Shown here piece by piece: positions 1 to 5,466 of a DNA stretch of 8,161 bases. The notes under the pieces were generated by a model. The model made no database searches. It was not told the DNA's origin and saw only the letters and a program-made list of their open reading frames with translations. Source of the stretch: CAG-698 sp964385755 (GTDB lineage: Bacteria; Bacillota_I; Bacilli_A; ML615J-28; CAG-698). The first letter of the stretch is position 1, and the number at the start of each line of letters is the position of its first letter. The stretch is taken from assembly GCA_964385755.1 (NCBI GenBank), contig CAYLPZ010000037.1, forward strand, positions 1 to 8,161, given 5' to 3'. Made by a program: the position numbers and the translations under genes.

Positions 1-72
1 CTACCTTTATAAAAAGAATAATATACATATTTTATTAAAACAATCTATTAAGAATTAGTAATTAACTAACAT

Positions 73-119
73 AAAAAAAGTGCTATTATTTGATTTATAT
101 ATCAATTAATAGCACTTTT
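73..119 (-). terminator. Intrinsic terminator after the YwaF-like gene
   Basis: A 13-bp perfect inverted repeat (arms 76-88 and 107-119, AAAAGTGCTATTA and its complement) continues inward as a further 5-bp stem (90-94 with 101-105) around a 6-base loop. On the minus strand the stem runs into a run of seven T (79-73). It begins 4 bases after the stop codon at 124, so it is very likely the end of the minus-strand transcript. The plus-strand side also ends in TTTT, but no plus-strand gene is present to use it. Confidence 0.9.
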
Positions 120-123
120 GTTT

Positions 124-846
124 TTAAACCTTAAGTTTCTTCTTTTCTTTTATTATAAAAGGTAAATGAACAAGTGTTACACCAATGAAACCTAATAATA
201 GAATTGTGAGAAAATAAACATACCAACCATTGTTTAGATTAAGTATTGGCAAGTTCTCTGCTGGAGGACGAACAACAAAGAAAAAATTAGTATCATACTC
301 TGATAATATACTGTTAACCCATATCATTGAAAATGCTAAAGCAAAAAGTGTAATGATATTTGTTTTCCAGTTTTTTATACCAAGTGATGTTTGTTTTGTA
401 CAAATTAAATATATCGCAAACCAAACCATCCCTGAGTGATAAATAAAACACTGGTATGGCTCAGGCTTAACAAAACTTGTACCACTTGTTGCCATTAGGA
501 TAGCAATAGAAGCTCCTACTATTCCTACTGGAACTACAAAACTCAATATAAATTTCTTAAGTTTCCCTTCTTTCGCAAAAGGTAAATAGAAGTAAGCAAA
601 TATCATTAATGAACAAAGATGAAATGGAAGTGCCTTTGGTGAAAGTACCATTCCATCAGTTATATCTACTCCATTTGCATACTCCATATGTGAAAATATC
701 TTTGACATCTCACTTACAAACGATATTCCTGCCATAATTAGTGCAGCAGTTTTAAGCGAGAATTTACATTTAATTGAAATAATTGATAAAGAGGTTATTA
801 ATACTGCACATATTCCCAACCAAATAAAATGATTTGTAGAAAACAT
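124..846 (-). CDS. YwaF/TIGR02206-family integral membrane protein (TMEM164-like)
   Basis: This 240-residue protein is almost wholly hydrophobic, with about seven predicted membrane segments (roughly 7-25, 32-50, 73-90, 98-119, 133-150, 162-181, 207-231) and a lysine-rich cytoplasmic tail (234-239). Conserved-looking motifs are LPFHLCS at 73-79, YH at 136-137 and a long FFFVVRPPAENLPIL stretch at 188-202, which I recognise from the bacterial YwaF/TIGR02206 family related to eukaryotic TMEM164. TMEM164 has been reported as a cysteine-dependent acyltransferase for ether phospholipids. Whether Cys78 and His137 act that way here is inference, and no function is established for the bacterial members. 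The ATG start is supported by AGGAG at 852-856, five bases upstream. I see no convincing promoter of its own between the broken gene upstream and this start, so it may be read from the DUF2130 promoter or from a weak local one. Confidence 0.85.
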   Translation of the reverse strand: MFSTNHFIWLGICAVLITSLSIISIKCKFSLKTAALIMAGISFVSEMSKIFSHMEYANGVDITDGMVLSPKALPFHLCSLMIFAYFYLPFAKEGKLKKFILSFVVPVGIVGASIAILMATSGTSFVKPEPYQCFIYHSGMVWFAIYLICTKQTSLGIKNWKTNIITLFALAFSMIWVNSILSEYDTNFFFVVRPPAENLPILNLNNGWYVYFLTILLLGFIGVTLVHLPFIIKEKKKLKV

Positions 847-901
847 AAAAACTCCTAACTTATTATTTTAATATACTATATAAAAACATCTTCTTTTATT
901 T

Positions 902-923
902 ATCATTAATAAATATTAATGAT
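902..923. repeat. Short perfect hairpin at the end of the broken gene
   Basis: Nine-base arms (ATCATTAAT, 902-910, and its complement 915-923) flank a 4-base AAAT loop. The hairpin contains the ancestral stop codon (916-918) of the disrupted small gene. It lacks a T-run directly after the stem on either strand, so it is not a classical terminator. It could attenuate read-through into the membrane-protein gene, or simply be an AT-rich palindrome. Confidence 0.45.
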
Positions 924-1234
924 ATGTAGTGTAATCATAGTTTACATCATTATCATTAAGTAATCTTTTAAACTCTTTTTAGTTTATCGTTGCCATCAAA
1001 GAATTGTTTAAGTGATTTCATTATATCTTCTGTATTAAATTGTTTATATAACTTTTTAGTATTATCATAATCAAAATCATAAAAATATTCGAATTCTTCA
1101 TCATCAAACATTTAAAGCGAAAGGGAACAAAAGTCTATTCCTGATAATCTTAATGTTGCATCTTCTTTTAGTTTAGCACTTAATGCAAACATATCTTTGC
1201 TGTCTTTTATTTCAAATAATCTAACTTCTCTCAT
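916..1234 (-). pseudogene. Small acidic protein gene broken by a stop and a frameshift
   Basis: A perfect AGGAGG (1239-1244) sits four bases before an ATG at 1234. The frame reads 40 codons, starting MREVRLFEIKDSKDMFALSA, then meets TAA at 1112-1114. The same frame resumes immediately with ATG at 1111 and gives 47 more residues, including the acidic-aromatic run FDDEEFEYFYDFDYD, until TAA at 968-970. Dropping one A from the AAAAAG run near 975-981 opens a neighbouring frame (KEFKRLLNDNDVNYDYTTYH) to a stop at 916-918. The simplest reading is one ancestral gene of about 106 codons inactivated by a nonsense change and a one-base insertion. I do not recognise the family. It follows the DUF2130 gene by 49 bases with no terminator between, so it was probably cotranscribed. 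Two separate short genes (1115-1234 and 968-1111) or sequencing errors are alternatives. Confidence 0.6.
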
Positions 1235-1283
1235 AGAACCTCCTAGAGAATGTTTATATTAATAAGAAAATAATTAAACAAAA

Positions 1284-2837
1284 TTAATCTATTTTCTTTA
1301 TGATTGTTCTGTTTAGTTTTAACTCAAATTTATCTAGTTTATCAATTATTCTATTAATGTAGCTATGATTAATTTTTTCACAAGCACTGTCAATATCATT
1401 TGAAGCCTTTTTAATTGCTTCAGATGATTTGATGATTGAGGAAATTTGTTTTTCTAATGTATCTAATGGATCATCTAAATATGTTTTCTTAATACTATTA
1501 AATTCATCAATTAGTTCTAACTTACCTTTTATTTCAATCATTTCCTCTTCTTTGCTTAAAAGTAAATCGCTAAATCTAGTTGTTAATGATGCAACCATAT
1601 TTAAGAATACCATTAAATAAGCTGGACGTACAACATACATATTTTCATATTCTAACACTTTAAAGATTGGAAGAATATTAGGTTTATCTAATTCTAAATT
1701 GCTAACTAACACTGAATACTTACATCCTTTTTTATTACGATTTTCTTCTAATTTTTTATAGTAGTGATCGTTTGTTTGCTTGTTCTTAGATTCTGGTTTT
1801 TCATCTTTCATATCTAAACAGATTGAAGTTAATAATTCATTTTCATCATGACTACTACTTGCATAAATCTTAAAGATGTAGTCAGCTTTTGAGCCTTTTT
1901 CATCACCTTCATTTTTAACAACTTTATTATCTTTTTTCCAAGTACAATTAAATAGACCATTTTGCATATATGAAATAACTTCATTATTACACCAAGTTTC
2001 TAAATCCTCACCAGTTTGTTTAACATTCATACTAGCTTTTTGGTGTTGTAATTTATTAATCATTTCTTCTTTTGTTTTTAGTTCATTATTATATTTTTCT
2101 TTTTGTTCATTTAACACGCGCTCTAAATCTAATTGAGTTTGTGCTTTTATTTTTTCAATCTCTGATGCTTTTTCAGATGTTAATACATCTTTTTCGCTTT
2201 TTAGACTATTAATCTCATTAAGATACTTCTTTTCTAATTCTAGTTCCTTTTGTTTTAGTTTAGACTCTAATTGTGCTTGTAAAATATTATATTTACTTTC
2301 TAAATCTTTATATTTAGAATCTTTCTCACTTTTAACCTTATTTATTTCATTTTGATTCTTATTATAAATAGCTTCTATTTCACTAGCCTTAGAACTATTT
2401 AACACTTCAATTTGCGTTGTAAGCTCATTTATTTGTTTTAAGTATTTAGAATCAATTTCTTGCTGGAAAATTTTTAAATCAGATACATGTTCTTTCTTTA
2501 ACAACTCAAGTTGATTATTTAAATCATTAATCTTTTCTTTGTAGTTACTTTCTACTTCATGTTCTTTTAACTTAACATCGGATTCTGCTTTTTGTTTTAA
2601 TGAGTTAATTTCAGCTTGCAAGCTATTTATTTTAATTTGATTTTCACTTTCAAGTAACTTTTTAGCAGCCTCAATTTTGCTTTGATAGATTTTATCTTTA
2701 CCTGATTCAATAATAGCATCAATAAAAGATGTATCTACTTGAACTAATTCATTTAAATCAATTATATCACCTTTAACGCCATCTTCAGCTAATTCTAAAA
2801 TAGTTTTTTCTTTAACAATTACATTTATTTTCTTCAT
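1284..2837 (-). CDS. DUF2130 coiled-coil protein, predicted PD-(D/E)XK nuclease fold
   Basis: The 517-residue product has a short N-terminal segment (1-50), a long charged coiled coil (about 50-268, rich in K, E, Q, N, L and I with internal repeats), a globular DUF2130 domain (about 271-425) and a helical tail (425-517). DUF2130 marks include GEDLETWCNNE from 276, GSKADYIF from 315, CLDMKDEKPESKNK from 340, the KKLEENRNKKGCKYSVLVSN stretch and MYVVRP at 400-405. The order E277/E280, D319, then D342-M-K344 resembles a PD-(D/E)XK nuclease core. That nuclease reading is my inference. The protein has no signal peptide or membrane segment, so it should be cytoplasmic. AAAGGAG (2848-2854) lies ten bases before the ATG, a slightly long spacing. 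It neighbours an ATPase/TOPRIM module, which fits a nucleic-acid or defence setting, but its natural role is unknown. Confidence 0.85.
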   Translation of the reverse strand: MKKINVIVKEKTILELAEDGVKGDIIDLNELVQVDTSFIDAIIESGKDKIYQSKIEAAKKLLESENQIKINSLQAEINSLKQKAESDVKLKEHEVESNYKEKINDLNNQLELLKKEHVSDLKIFQQEIDSKYLKQINELTTQIEVLNSSKASEIEAIYNKNQNEINKVKSEKDSKYKDLESKYNILQAQLESKLKQKELELEKKYLNEINSLKSEKDVLTSEKASEIEKIKAQTQLDLERVLNEQKEKYNNELKTKEEMINKLQHQKASMNVKQTGEDLETWCNNEVISYMQNGLFNCTWKKDNKVVKNEGDEKGSKADYIFKIYASSSHDENELLTSICLDMKDEKPESKNKQTNDHYYKKLEENRNKKGCKYSVLVSNLELDKPNILPIFKVLEYENMYVVRPAYLMVFLNMVASLTTRFSDLLLSKEEEMIEIKGKLELIDEFNSIKKTYLDDPLDTLEKQISSIIKSSEAIKKASNDIDSACEKINHSYINRIIDKLDKFELKLNRTIIKKID

Positions 2838-2951
2838 AAAACTAAAACTCCTTTGTTATATAAATCATCATTTAACATAGTAATCAAATAAGATAGATGT
2901 TTATACAAACTATTTTTATCTAAAACATTAAATTAATTTTAATTAAACACT

Positions 2952-2994
2952 AATAGTATAACATACTATTGTTAATAGTTCAAATTAAACTATT
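2952..2994. promoter_or_regulatory. Operator-like array of four alternating half-sites over the promoter
   Basis: The half-site AATAGT occurs at 2952-2957 and 2974-2979, and its complement ACTATT at 2965-2970 and 2989-2994. Neighbouring copies form three overlapping dyads: AATAGTATaacATACTATT centred at 2961, ACTATTgttAATAGT at 2972 and AATAGTTcaaattaAACTATT at 2984. The centres are 11-12 bases apart, about one helical turn, and the array covers both the -10 and -35 boxes. This suggests cooperative binding by a dimeric repressor. No regulator gene is present in the window. Confidence 0.5.
2955..2983 (-). promoter_or_regulatory. SigA-type promoter of the DUF2130 unit
   Basis: On the minus strand, TTGAAC (2983-2978) is followed after exactly 17 bases by TATACT (2960-2955). 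Transcription would start near 2948 and leave a leader of about 110 bases before the ATG at 2837. No clear riboswitch fold is evident in this AT-rich leader. A 14-codon reading frame (2834-2878) overlaps the DUF2130 start as ATGA but has no ribosome binding site. Confidence 0.65.
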
Positions 2995-3002
2995 GTCACT
3001 AA

Positions 3003-3020
3003 ATACCCACTTCAAATTAT
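3003..3020. repeat. Copy 1 of a short motif flanking the ATPase/TOPRIM unit
   Basis: The plus strand reads ATACCCACTTCAAATTAT. It matches 5370-5388 (ATAACCAACTTCAAATTAT) with one gap and one mismatch, including 12 identical bases (3009-3020). The two copies lie in the same orientation on either side of the two-gene unit. Matches of this length are expected by chance in DNA this AT-rich, so this is only a hint of an insertion boundary. Confidence 0.2.
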
Positions 3021-3043
3021 TAATGTAAAAACAAATATAATTT

Positions 3044-3081
3044 AAAAATAATGAACTCTGCAATTTACAAAGTTCATTATT
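3044..3081 (-). terminator. Bidirectional hairpin terminator between the DUF2130 and TOPRIM genes
   Basis: Eleven-base perfect arms (AATAATGAACT, 3047-3057, and its complement 3071-3081) enclose a 13-base loop. The minus-strand side continues with a five-T run (3048-3044) and the plus-strand side with five T (3083-3087). Its position about 200 bases after the TOPRIM gene and just before the DUF2130 promoter suits final termination of the upstream minus-strand transcript. Confidence 0.65.
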
Positions 3082-3088
3082 ATTTTTA

Positions 3089-3248
3089 TATTAATACTTA
3101 TTTTTTCTTTCAATTGTTAAGTTCATCGTTGCTTTCAATAGTTTTTTACAAACTACTTCTTTCTAAATTATTTTATAATTATTGCAATTGTTATTTAATA
3201 AAATTAACACTTTATAATTAATAAAAAACAAGTAATGTATAATAATAG
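3089..3248. other. Non-coding stretch with a possible gene-tail relic
   Basis: No intact gene is visible. It is the middle of a gene-free stretch from 2838 to 3281, the rest of which holds the promoter, operator array and two hairpins. On the minus strand around 3110-3165, one frame reads LERSSL, stop, KTIESNDELNN, stop. The spacing of SL and ND-x-L resembles the tail of the broken gene at 916-1234 (SLKQFFDGNDKL), and both share the bases GCAACGAT. This may be a degraded paralogue tail, or chance. Confidence 0.25.
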
Positions 3249-3278
3249 AAATAAGGGAATATCGTCTACTCCCTATTT
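3249..3278 (-). terminator. Hairpin directly after the TOPRIM-like gene
   Basis: AAATAAGGGA (3249-3258) pairs with TCCCTATTT (3270-3278) with one bulged base, around an 11-base loop. It starts four bases after the TAA stop at 3282. The T-run is good on the plus strand (TTTTT, 3276-3280) but interrupted on the minus strand (TATTTCTATTATT), so it may be a weak terminator, an mRNA 3' stabiliser, or a backup to the hairpin at 3044-3081. Confidence 0.5.
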
Positions 3279-3281
3279 TTG

Positions 3282-3866
3282 TTATTGAAATTCTACACAA
3301 CTGTCCAAATATTCTAATAACTCTATCAAGTTACTATTTTTACTCTTTTTAATATTCTCTTTTAATTGTCTAAATGATTCATAATCTCCATTTTTGCCTG
3401 GAAATATTTTAGTATATGATGATGTTTTTTGTTTAGTATCAATTTTATATCCTAATTTCATCAAAATGTCATCTAAGTTCTTATCGTTATAAATCGGAAC
3501 AATGTAATTATAATAATCATATTTTTTAAACATTTCTTTATTTTTATAATCATCAATCATTTTTTCAGTTAGTTCTTTTTCATCGATATCCATTATCATA
3601 AATATTTTAAAATTTAACAACTCTTTTTTGCTGTGTTCTATATATGGAAATTTTTTTAATATTGAATTAATCCCCTTGTATCCCTTTGTATCAAGAAAAT
3701 GAGTTAATGAAGTAATTTGTATACTACTATCTCCATTATTCTTTGAATCAATTTCAATCTTTAATCTTAAATTTGATTTTATATTTTGGGCAAGGATAAC
3801 TTCACTTTTACCGTGACATATTATTACAGCTCTAGTATATTTTACCGATGGCTTAATAGATTTCAC
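3282..3866 (-). CDS. TOPRIM-like protein, partner of the AAA ATPase (RloB/AriB/OLD-like)
   Basis: The 194-residue protein carries a TOPRIM-like pattern: a hydrophobic strand leading to CHGKSE with Glu22, then FMIMDIDE with Asp93 and Asp95. Between and after these lie RLKIEIDSKNNGDSSIQI (34-51) and YIVPIYNDKNLDDILMKLGY (121-140), which I recall from small proteins encoded beside AAA15-type ATPases in Firmicutes. I cannot be sure it falls in the formal RloB family. A metal-dependent nuclease or effector role, controlled by the ATPase, is inferred from OLD, RloAB and PARIS systems. The GTG start overlaps the ATPase stop as GTGA, implying translational coupling. AGGA lies only one base before that GTG, so an ATT three codons later, with better spacing, is an unusual alternative; no in-frame ATG lies nearby. 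No membrane segment or signal is seen. A hairpin follows immediately. Confidence 0.75.
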   Translation of the reverse strand: MKSIKPSVKYTRAVIICHGKSEVILAQNIKSNLRLKIEIDSKNNGDSSIQITSLTHFLDTKGYKGINSILKKFPYIEHSKKELLNFKIFMIMDIDEKELTEKMIDDYKNKEMFKKYDYYNYIVPIYNDKNLDDILMKLGYKIDTKQKTSSYTKIFPGKNGDYESFRQLKENIKKSKNSNLIELLEYLDSCVEFQ

Positions 3867-5182
3867 TTCCTATTATCTATACTTAATACAATTTCTTGTA
3901 AATCGATATGTCCCGGTTGAGGAATACCACCAAATATTCCATTTAAATATCTAGTAGACACATTATGATTATTTTGAATTCTTCCATAATCTTTAACACA
4001 ATTTAAAGTTTTATTTCCATTTAGATCAACATTTATAACGTATGAATAATCAGGATTAATTTTTTGTAAAAGCATAGTATTATGAGTTGTAATTATCAAT
4101 TGCCCTTTAATTTGTTTTTCTAAATTCAAAAGCAAATAATTCATTAATATGTCATGAATACCTGAATCAATTTCATCAATAAAAACGGTACCTTTTTTTA
4201 AACATTTATAAATATAAGGAAATATTTTCAATAGTTTATCTGTACCAGTAGATTCGAGGTAATATGGAATAGATCTTATTTTACCACTGATTATTTTATC
4301 AAAATACAAATTATATTTTATTCTTTTGTTGTCTTCATCAAATTCATAATGAACGCTTTTGATATCTGAATATAAACATGTAAAATAATAACTTAAAGCT
4401 TCCTCTGTATTTAATAATAATTTTTTATCTTTTATTGAAATACTTCCATGAGATAAATTAAGCATTAGTTGACTAGTATCAATTAATTCATTTTCATTTT
4501 TTTGTTGTTTACTCCATACTGAGCAATCAACTAATTCATCAATTGCTTCAAGAAATGATTTAGAAATATTTTGTTTTATATATTTTACATTATTTATAAA
4601 TCTCTCATTATTAATAATTGCTAAGAAAGTATGTTTTCCAAAATACTTCAACACTTTTTCTTTTATTTCATTTTCATATTTTTCAGTCATAAATAAGTTA
4701 TTGTTAAAATATGTATTGTCATTTGATATTTCATAGACTTTAACCATATTTTTTTCTAATTGACAATGAAAAGATTCATATACTATTTTGGTATCATCAA
4801 ACTCCATCTTATATATTGCTTCTTTACTCGTATGATATACATAATGAAACTCCAATACCATATTCTCATCTGAATCAATCATTTTATTCTCTTTAATTTG
4901 CTTAGATAAAAAAGTTCTAGCAAATGAAAAAATCGTATTAACCCTGTATCCATCATAATTTTCTGATTCATCACTTTCCATAAGTTTATCAAAATTGTCT
5001 AGAACAGATAATGTATTTAATGTTTTTTTTAAAAATAGGATAGAAGAAATTAAATTTGATTTACCAGATCCATTTTCTCCATATATCATTATTAACTTTT
5101 TTGGTATACCAGAGCTCTTAGTAAAATTTGCTTCTAGGTTTCCAAACGATCTAAAATTCTTCAAATTAATAGTTTTAAGCAT
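3863..5182 (-). CDS. ABC/OLD-type AAA ATPase, predicted defence module ATPase (RloA/AriA-like)
   Basis: This 439-residue protein opens with LKTINLKNFRSFGNLEANF, the usual start of SMC/RecF-like ATPases. It has Walker A GENGSGKSN at 35-43, a variable charged middle (about 60-290), a signature-like ESTGT at 310-314, Walker B TVFIDEIDSGIH at 332-343 (Asp336, Glu337) and the switch histidine in ITTHN (His367). The tail TRYLNGIFGGIP (410-421) matches the conserved end of AAA15/RloA-type ATPases. It lacks a fused TOPRIM domain; that domain is the overlapping next gene, giving a split OLD-like pair. A GTG at 5191 in the same frame lies inside the ribosome binding site, so ATG at 5182 is the better start. 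Such ATPases usually sense phage components and gate a toxic effector; that role is inferred here. The gene is more AT-rich by eye than the sulfatase operon, compatible with acquisition by transfer. Confidence 0.85.
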   Translation of the reverse strand: MLKTINLKNFRSFGNLEANFTKSSGIPKKLIMIYGENGSGKSNLISSILFLKKTLNTLSVLDNFDKLMESDESENYDGYRVNTIFSFARTFLSKQIKENKMIDSDENMVLEFHYVYHTSKEAIYKMEFDDTKIVYESFHCQLEKNMVKVYEISNDNTYFNNNLFMTEKYENEIKEKVLKYFGKHTFLAIINNERFINNVKYIKQNISKSFLEAIDELVDCSVWSKQQKNENELIDTSQLMLNLSHGSISIKDKKLLLNTEEALSYYFTCLYSDIKSVHYEFDEDNKRIKYNLYFDKIISGKIRSIPYYLESTGTDKLLKIFPYIYKCLKKGTVFIDEIDSGIHDILMNYLLLNLEKQIKGQLIITTHNTMLLQKINPDYSYVINVDLNGNKTLNCVKDYGRIQNNHNVSTRYLNGIFGGIPQPGHIDLQEIVLSIDNRK

Positions 5183-5187
5183 ATATA

Positions 5188-5195
5188 TCACCTTT
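5188..5195 (-). promoter_or_regulatory. Ribosome binding site that fixes the ATPase start
   Basis: AAAGGTGA on the minus strand (5195-5188) lies five bases before ATG at 5182. The longer reading frame would begin at the GTG embedded in this very site (5191-5189), which would leave that codon without a Shine-Dalgarno sequence and only about 8 bases of leader. Confidence 0.8.
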
Positions 5196-5205
5196 CTTTA
5201 TATAC

Positions 5206-5234
5206 ATTATATAACTTTTTTAATTATTTATCAA
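5206..5234 (-). promoter_or_regulatory. SigA-type promoter of the ATPase/TOPRIM operon
   Basis: TTGATA (5234-5229) is followed after exactly 17 bases by a perfect TATAAT (5211-5206) on the minus strand. Predicted transcription starts near 5199, giving a leader of about 17 bases before the ATG at 5182. The promoter is strong by sequence, so constitutive transcription or repression by an unlinked factor is likely. Confidence 0.8.
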
Positions 5235-5263
5235 GAAATTTTATGTATATTTTTATTATTTTT

Positions 5264-5278
5264 GATACATTTTGTATC
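5264..5278. promoter_or_regulatory. Inverted repeat upstream of the ATPase promoter
   Basis: GATACA (5264-5269) and TGTATC (5273-5278) form a 6-base dyad with a 3-base spacer, 30 bases upstream of the -35 box. It could bind a dimeric regulator. Short AT-rich dyads are common here, so this is weak evidence. Confidence 0.3.
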
Positions 5279-5369
5279 GATTCATAAATATTATACGCTT
5301 TATTTTTTCATGTTATACTATTTTTTATTATAATTATATTTTTCAAAGAATACCAATAGATATAGTAAT

Positions 5370-5388
5370 ATAACCAACTTCAAATTAT
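5370..5388. repeat. Copy 2 of a short motif flanking the ATPase/TOPRIM unit
   Basis: ATAACCAACTTCAAATTAT, in the same orientation as 3003-3020 with 12 identical bases (5377-5388 against 3009-3020). It lies between the maturase terminator and the ATPase promoter. See the first copy for the caution about chance. Confidence 0.2.
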
Positions 5389-5419
5389 CATGATTTCACA
5401 CATATTATTTACAAAATAT

Positions 5420-5453
5420 AAAAAACTAGGATACTTTAATCATTTCCTAGTTT
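5420..5453 (-). terminator. Intrinsic terminator of the sulfatase/maturase operon
   Basis: AAACTAGGA (5423-5431) pairs perfectly with TCCTAGTTT (5445-5453) around a 13-base loop. On the minus strand the stem ends in a six-T run (5425-5420). It lies 13 bases after the maturase stop codon and separates this operon from the ATPase unit. Confidence 0.85.
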
Positions 5454-5466
5454 ATTTTCATATTAT

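Noticed and set aside
230..439. Plus-strand reading frame of 69 codons
   Set aside because: Lies wholly antisense within the membrane-protein gene, with no ribosome binding site; a shadow.
1429..1620. Plus-strand reading frame of 63 codons
   Set aside because: Antisense to the DUF2130 coding region, low complexity, no start signals.
2834..2878. 14-codon upstream frame overlapping the DUF2130 start as ATGA
   Set aside because: No ribosome binding site and no regulatory codon pattern; probably coincidental.
3051..3221. Plus-strand reading frame of 56 codons encoding a Phe/Leu/Tyr-rich peptide, reminiscent of type I toxins
   Set aside because: Its ATG lies inside a terminator hairpin, there is no Shine-Dalgarno sequence, and the composition is what AT-rich DNA gives by chance.
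4995..5333. Plus-strand reading frame of 112 codons, hydrophobic C-terminal half
   Set aside because: Its first half is antisense to the ATPase Walker A region and its second half runs through the ATPase promoter and AT-rich spacer; the hydrophobicity comes from TTT/ATT-rich DNA.
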